Assembly (NCBI GenBank): GCA_020848855.1
Contig: JADLHH010000154.1
Coordinates: 1 to 8,487 of the forward strand
DNA from: Anaerolineae bacterium
Lineage (GTDB): Bacteria > Chloroflexota > Anaerolineae > Aggregatilineales > Phototrophicaceae
Length of the DNA stretch: 8,487 nucleotides
Reading direction: 5' to 3'
Part shown: piece by piece, positions 6,301-8,487 of the stretch
Position numbering within the stretch: position 1 is the stretch's first letter
Layout: the number at the start of each line of letters is the position of its first letter
Translations under genes and position numbers: made by a program
The notes under the pieces: generated by a model
Databases searched by the model: none
Told to the model about the DNA's origin: nothing
Seen by the model: only the letters and a program-made list of their open reading frames with translations

Positions 6301-6837
6301 ATGACGGTGGAAGAAGTCACACTAAGCAGCGAGCGCATCTATTCGGGGCGCATCGTCAAGCTCGACGTGCTGGACGTGCGCCTGCCGGATGGCAAAGAGG
6401 CACGCCGCGAGATCATTCGGCATCCGGGCGCGGTGGCGATGGTGGCGCTCGACGCTGACGGGAAGGTATTGCTCGTCCGCCAGTATCGCAACGCGGCGGA
6501 TCGTATCCTGCTGGAGATTCCCGCTGGCACGCTCCACCCCGACGAAGCGCCGCTCGCCTGCGCCGAGCGCGAGCTTCAGGAAGAGACGGGGTATCACCCC
6601 GGCAAGCTGGAGCCGCTCGGCGGCATCTTCGCCGCGCCGGGCTACACCACCGAATTCATCCACCTGTTTTACGCCACCGATTTAAGCGAGTCGCGGCTGG
6701 CAATGGACGACGACGAGTTCATCGAAGTCGTGCGCATGACGCTGCCCGAAGCGCTCGATAGCATCGATCAGGGCGTGATTGCCGACGGCAAAAGCGTCGC
6801 CGGTTTGCTGCGGGTGGCGCGGCTGCTCGGTATGTGA
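6301..6837 (+). CDS. Nudix hydrolase, ADP-ribose pyrophosphatase type
   Basis: A 178-residue soluble enzyme expected to hydrolyse ADP-ribose or a related nucleoside diphosphate sugar to AMP and a sugar phosphate, using a divalent metal. The Nudix box (76-98) matches G-x5-E-x7-R-E-U-x-E-E-x-G in full: G76, E82, R90, E91, E94, E95 and G97. A proline (P113, in AAPGYTTE) lies 16 residues after the last box glycine, a known marker of ADP-ribose pyrophosphatases. The N-terminal strand region (about 10-60, with the RQYR motif at 60-63) also fits the NudF-like group, and the length is slightly shorter than E. coli NudF. The start may be GTG at 6307 rather than ATG at 6301. It stands alone between the LysM gene and the rplS promoter. 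The substrate cannot be fixed from sequence. Confidence 0.9.
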   Translation: MTVEEVTLSSERIYSGRIVKLDVLDVRLPDGKEARREIIRHPGAVAMVALDADGKVLLVRQYRNAADRILLEIPAGTLHPDEAPLACAERELQEETGYHPGKLEPLGGIFAAPGYTTEFIHLFYATDLSESRLAMDDDEFIEVVRMTLPEALDSIDQGVIADGKSVAGLLRVARLLGM

Positions 6838-6869
6838 GGTTTCCGCCTCGCGCACCGGTGGATCGCCCC

Positions 6870-6899
6870 TTGTGACGGGATATTCGGGCATGATATAAT
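6870..6899 (+). promoter_or_regulatory. Extended -10 promoter of the rplS operon
   Basis: A perfect TATAAT (6894-6899) is preceded by the extended -10 motif TGA (6891-6893). TTGTGA (6870-6875, four of six matches) acts as -35 with an 18-nt spacer. Transcription would start near 6905-6907, giving a leader of about 55 nt before the rplS GTG. A strong promoter is expected for a ribosomal protein gene. Confidence 0.72.
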
Positions 6900-6927
6900 G
6901 CCAGCCTCATTTGTAAATGGGTGAAAG

Positions 6928-6951
6928 GTGCGCCTGCCGGCGTGCTTTTTT
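6928..6951 (+). terminator. Terminator-like hairpin in the rplS leader (candidate attenuator)
   Basis: A 7-bp stem (6928-6934 with 6939-6945, two G·U pairs) with the loop TGCC is followed directly by six T residues (6946-6951). The ribosome binding site GGAGG (6952-6956) comes next. It lies between the rplS promoter and the rplS start, so it would stop or reduce transcription of rplS and the genes behind it unless prevented. Attenuation is inferred; the stem and T-run are seen. Confidence 0.6.
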
Positions 6952-6961
6952 GGAGGCAAGC

Positions 6962-7303
6962 GTGAACGAGTTGATGAAGAGTCTGGAAGCGCCGGATCGC
7001 GGTCATCCGCAGATGGGTCCCGGCGATATGGTCAAGGTGCATGTGCGCGTCGTCGAAGGCGAGCGTGAGCGTACTCAGGTGTTCCAGGGTATCGTCATTC
7101 GCCTGCGCGGCGGCGGCAACGACGCCAACTTCACCGTGCGGCGCATCGCCTCGCACGGCATCGGCGTCGAGCGCACCTTCCTGCTTCGCAGCCCGCGCGT
7201 CGAGAAGATCGAAGTGGTGCGCCGCGCCAGGGTGCGCCGCGCCCAGCTTTACTATCTGCGCGAAGTTCGTGGCAAGGCGGCACGCCTCAAGGAAAAACGC
7301 TAA
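6962..7303 (+). CDS. rplS: 50S ribosomal protein L19
   Basis: A 113-residue basic protein of the large ribosomal subunit, located at the interface with the small subunit. The family pattern is seen along the whole length: [10 protein letters not shown] at the start, [20 protein letters not shown] (20-39), [11 protein letters not shown] (68-78), and the C-terminal basic segment [19 protein letters not shown] (82-100) ending in [11 protein letters not shown]. The start is GTG at 6962, with GGAGG 5 nt upstream, and it matches the normal N-terminus of L19. An in-frame ATG at 6917 would add 15 residues encoded by the leader hairpin and is rejected. The gene heads a compact cluster: the peptidase gene begins 3 nt after its stop. 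The usual rimM-trmD neighbours of rplS are not directly adjacent here. Confidence 0.97.
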   Translation: MNELMKSLEAPDRGHPQMGPGDMVKVHVRVVEGERERTQVFQGIVIRLRGGGNDANFTVRRIASHGIGVERTFLLRSPRVEKIEVVRRARVRRAQLYYLREVRGKAARLKEKR

Positions 7304-7306
7304 ATC

Positions 7307-8047
7307 TTGCGACCTCTTATCGGGATCACGACCGCCGACTACGAGGATCACGGGAAGCCGTACCATCGCGCTTACGCCCGCAATGCCTGGGCGATACGCG
7401 ACGCGGGCGGCTTGCCCGTTTATATCCCCACCGGCATCGACGGCGACGAGCTGCGCGAACTGTACGAGCGGCTTGACGCCGTATTGCTGCCCGGTGGTCC
7501 CGATGTCGACCCGGCGTACTACGGCGAAGCCCGCCACCCCCAAACCCGCATCATCGACGACGCCCGCGACACGCTCGAACTGACGCTCGCTCGCTGGATG
7601 TATGAAGATGACCGCCCGCTGTTCGGCATTTGCCGGGGGCATCAGGTGATCAACGTCGCGTTCGGCGGCTCGCTGGTGCAGGATATCCCGTCGGAAGTGG
7701 AGACTGAGCTGGCGCACGACACGCCCGACACGCTGCCCCGCACCACCATCCGGCACGAGGTCGCGCTCGCGCCGGACAGCCGCCTGGCGTCGATCCTCGG
7801 TCGGACTCAGGTTGCCGTCAACAGCCTGCATCACCAGTCGGTCGGTCGCCCAGCGCCCGGCGTGGTCATCACCGGCTATTCGCCCGACGGCATCGTTGAA
7901 GCGCTCGAAGCGCCGGACAAGCAGTTTGTCCTGAGCGTGCAGTGGCACCCCGAAGACCTGTACGGCGACGACGAGGCGATGAAGCGCCTGTTCGCGTCGT
8001 TTGTCAAGGCTGCCCGTGAAAGCGCCGTCCGCCAGCGCACGCACTAA
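7307..8047 (+). CDS. Class I glutamine-amidotransferase-like peptidase (family C26, PuuD-like)
   Basis: A 246-residue soluble hydrolase expected to cleave gamma-glutamyl amide bonds, as gamma-glutamyl-GABA hydrolase (PuuD, about 254 residues) does in putrescine breakdown. Seen in the sequence: N-terminal MRPLIGIT; an oxyanion-type loop LLPGGPDVDP (60-69); the nucleophile elbow FGICRGHQ with C109; VNSLHHQ (171-177); and QWHPE with catalytic H214 and E216. No synthetase domain is attached. TTG at 7307 is the first start after the rplS stop, which is in the same frame at 7301-7303. AAGGA at 7289-7293 is a weak, distant ribosome binding site, so translation probably depends on coupling to rplS. 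The real substrate may not be gamma-glutamyl-GABA: no other putrescine genes are in view, and murI follows with a 32-nt overlap. Confidence 0.88.
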   Translation: MRPLIGITTADYEDHGKPYHRAYARNAWAIRDAGGLPVYIPTGIDGDELRELYERLDAVLLPGGPDVDPAYYGEARHPQTRIIDDARDTLELTLARWMYEDDRPLFGICRGHQVINVAFGGSLVQDIPSEVETELAHDTPDTLPRTTIRHEVALAPDSRLASILGRTQVAVNSLHHQSVGRPAPGVVITGYSPDGIVEALEAPDKQFVLSVQWHPEDLYGDDEAMKRLFASFVKAARESAVRQRTH

Positions 8048-8487
8048 CGGCGCGGCAATCGGCGTCCTCGATTCGGGCGTCGGCGGCTTGTCGGTGCTGC
8101 GCGAAATTCACCGCCTGCTGCCGGGCGTTCCCACTTTCTATTTTGCTGATCAGGCGCATATCCCCTACGGTCCGCGTTCCGCCGACGAGATTCGCGGCTA
8201 TGTCGAATCCATCGCCGATTTTCTGATCGGGCAGGGCGCGGCGGTGATCGTCATGGCGTGCCACAGCGCCAGCGCCGCCAGCCTGACCGACCTGCGCGCC
8301 CGCAATCCGCACATCCCCATCGTCGGCATGGAACCGGCGGTCAAGCCTGCTGCCGAAGCCACCCGCAGCGGCGTGATCGGTGTGCTGACGACGCAGGCGA
8401 CCGCGAACGGCGCGCTCTACAAGCGCGTAGTCGCGCGCTTCGCCGCCAACGTCCGCGTGATCACGCAGGTCGCGCCGGAACTGGTGA
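8016..8487 (+). CDS. murI: Glutamate racemase, N-terminal part (cut by window end)
   Basis: A cofactor-independent racemase that makes D-glutamate for peptidoglycan precursor synthesis. The visible 157 residues cover the first domain and the domain junction. Motifs: IGVLDSGVGGLSVLR (15-29, catalytic-site D19 and S20), YFADQAHIPYGPRS (42-55) and VMACHSASAAS (79-89), with the first catalytic cysteine C82. Most members read ACNTA at the last site, so H83 and S84 are unusual. The second catalytic cysteine lies beyond the window. I chose GTG at 8016 because AAGG (8006-8009) sits 6 nt upstream. It overlaps the end of the peptidase gene by 32 nt; an in-frame TTG at 8001 is possible but lacks a site. 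About 100 further residues are expected. Confidence 0.93.
   Translation, partial: MKAPSASARTNGAAIGVLDSGVGGLSVLREIHRLLPGVPTFYFADQAHIPYGPRSADEIRGYVESIADFLIGQGAAVIVMACHSASAASLTDLRARNPHIPIVGMEPAVKPAAEATRSGVIGVLTTQATANGALYKRVVARFAANVRVITQVAPELV

Noticed and set aside
6834..6860. GTGAGG/CCTCGC hairpin and the CACCGGTG palindrome after the Nudix stop
   Set aside because: Both are short, one overlaps the stop codon, and neither has a T-tract. They are expected by chance in GC-rich DNA.
6917..6961. Upstream in-frame ATG at 6917 as the start of L19
   Set aside because: The extra 15 residues do not match L19, are encoded by the leader hairpin and T-run, and lack a ribosome binding site. GTG at 6962 has GGAGG at proper spacing and gives the family N-terminus.
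6719..8044. 441-codon minus-strand open frame across Nudix, rplS and the peptidase
   Set aside because: It spans three well-supported plus-strand genes and a promoter; it is an antisense shadow.

Overview
The window is about 8.5 kb of GC-rich, gene-dense bacterial chromosome. It has no mobile element, CRISPR array, tRNA or rRNA that I can see. Three things suggest a member of the Chloroflexota, probably close to Anaerolineae: a soluble multi-sensor histidine kinase with PAS and tandem GAF domains, a Thr/Pro-rich lipoprotein with two LysM domains, and frequent TTG or GTG starts. This placement is an inference from gene content and style, not a phylogenetic result.

Layout, left to right. A partial frame on the minus strand may run off the left edge (1-88). 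A near-consensus sigma70-type promoter (98-126) then drives uppP (165-980), the undecaprenyl-pyrophosphate phosphatase of the cell-wall lipid cycle. A 178-bp AT-richer gap (981-1158) holds a candidate promoter overlapped by a 14-bp perfect palindrome, and a second inverted repeat with 9-bp arms. It leads into a two-gene signalling operon. The first gene is a 974-residue histidine kinase (pseudo-receiver, PAS, GAF, GAF, PAS, HisKA, HATPase). The second, overlapping it by ATGA, is a 371-residue protein with an intact receiver fused to a second kinase core. A hairpin terminator (5209-5240) closes this operon.

A new promoter with a perfect TATAAT and a strong Shine-Dalgarno lead to the LysM lipoprotein (5348-6214). 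A long hairpin follows, then a Nudix hydrolase of the ADP-ribose pyrophosphatase type (6301-6837). An extended -10 promoter starts the last transcript: rplS (ribosomal protein L19), a class I glutamine-amidotransferase-like peptidase of family C26, and the start of murI (glutamate racemase), cut by the window end. These three genes are 3 nt apart or overlapping. The short rplS leader contains a terminator-like hairpin with six T residues directly before the ribosome binding site, which suggests attenuation.

Functionally, uppP, the LysM protein and murI all point to a peptidoglycan-containing envelope. The kinase pair has no DNA-binding or enzymatic output domain, so its target lies elsewhere. 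I see no clear candidate for a wholly new system. The most unusual items are the two-kinase operon with a degenerate receiver, the operator-like repeats before it, and the rplS leader.
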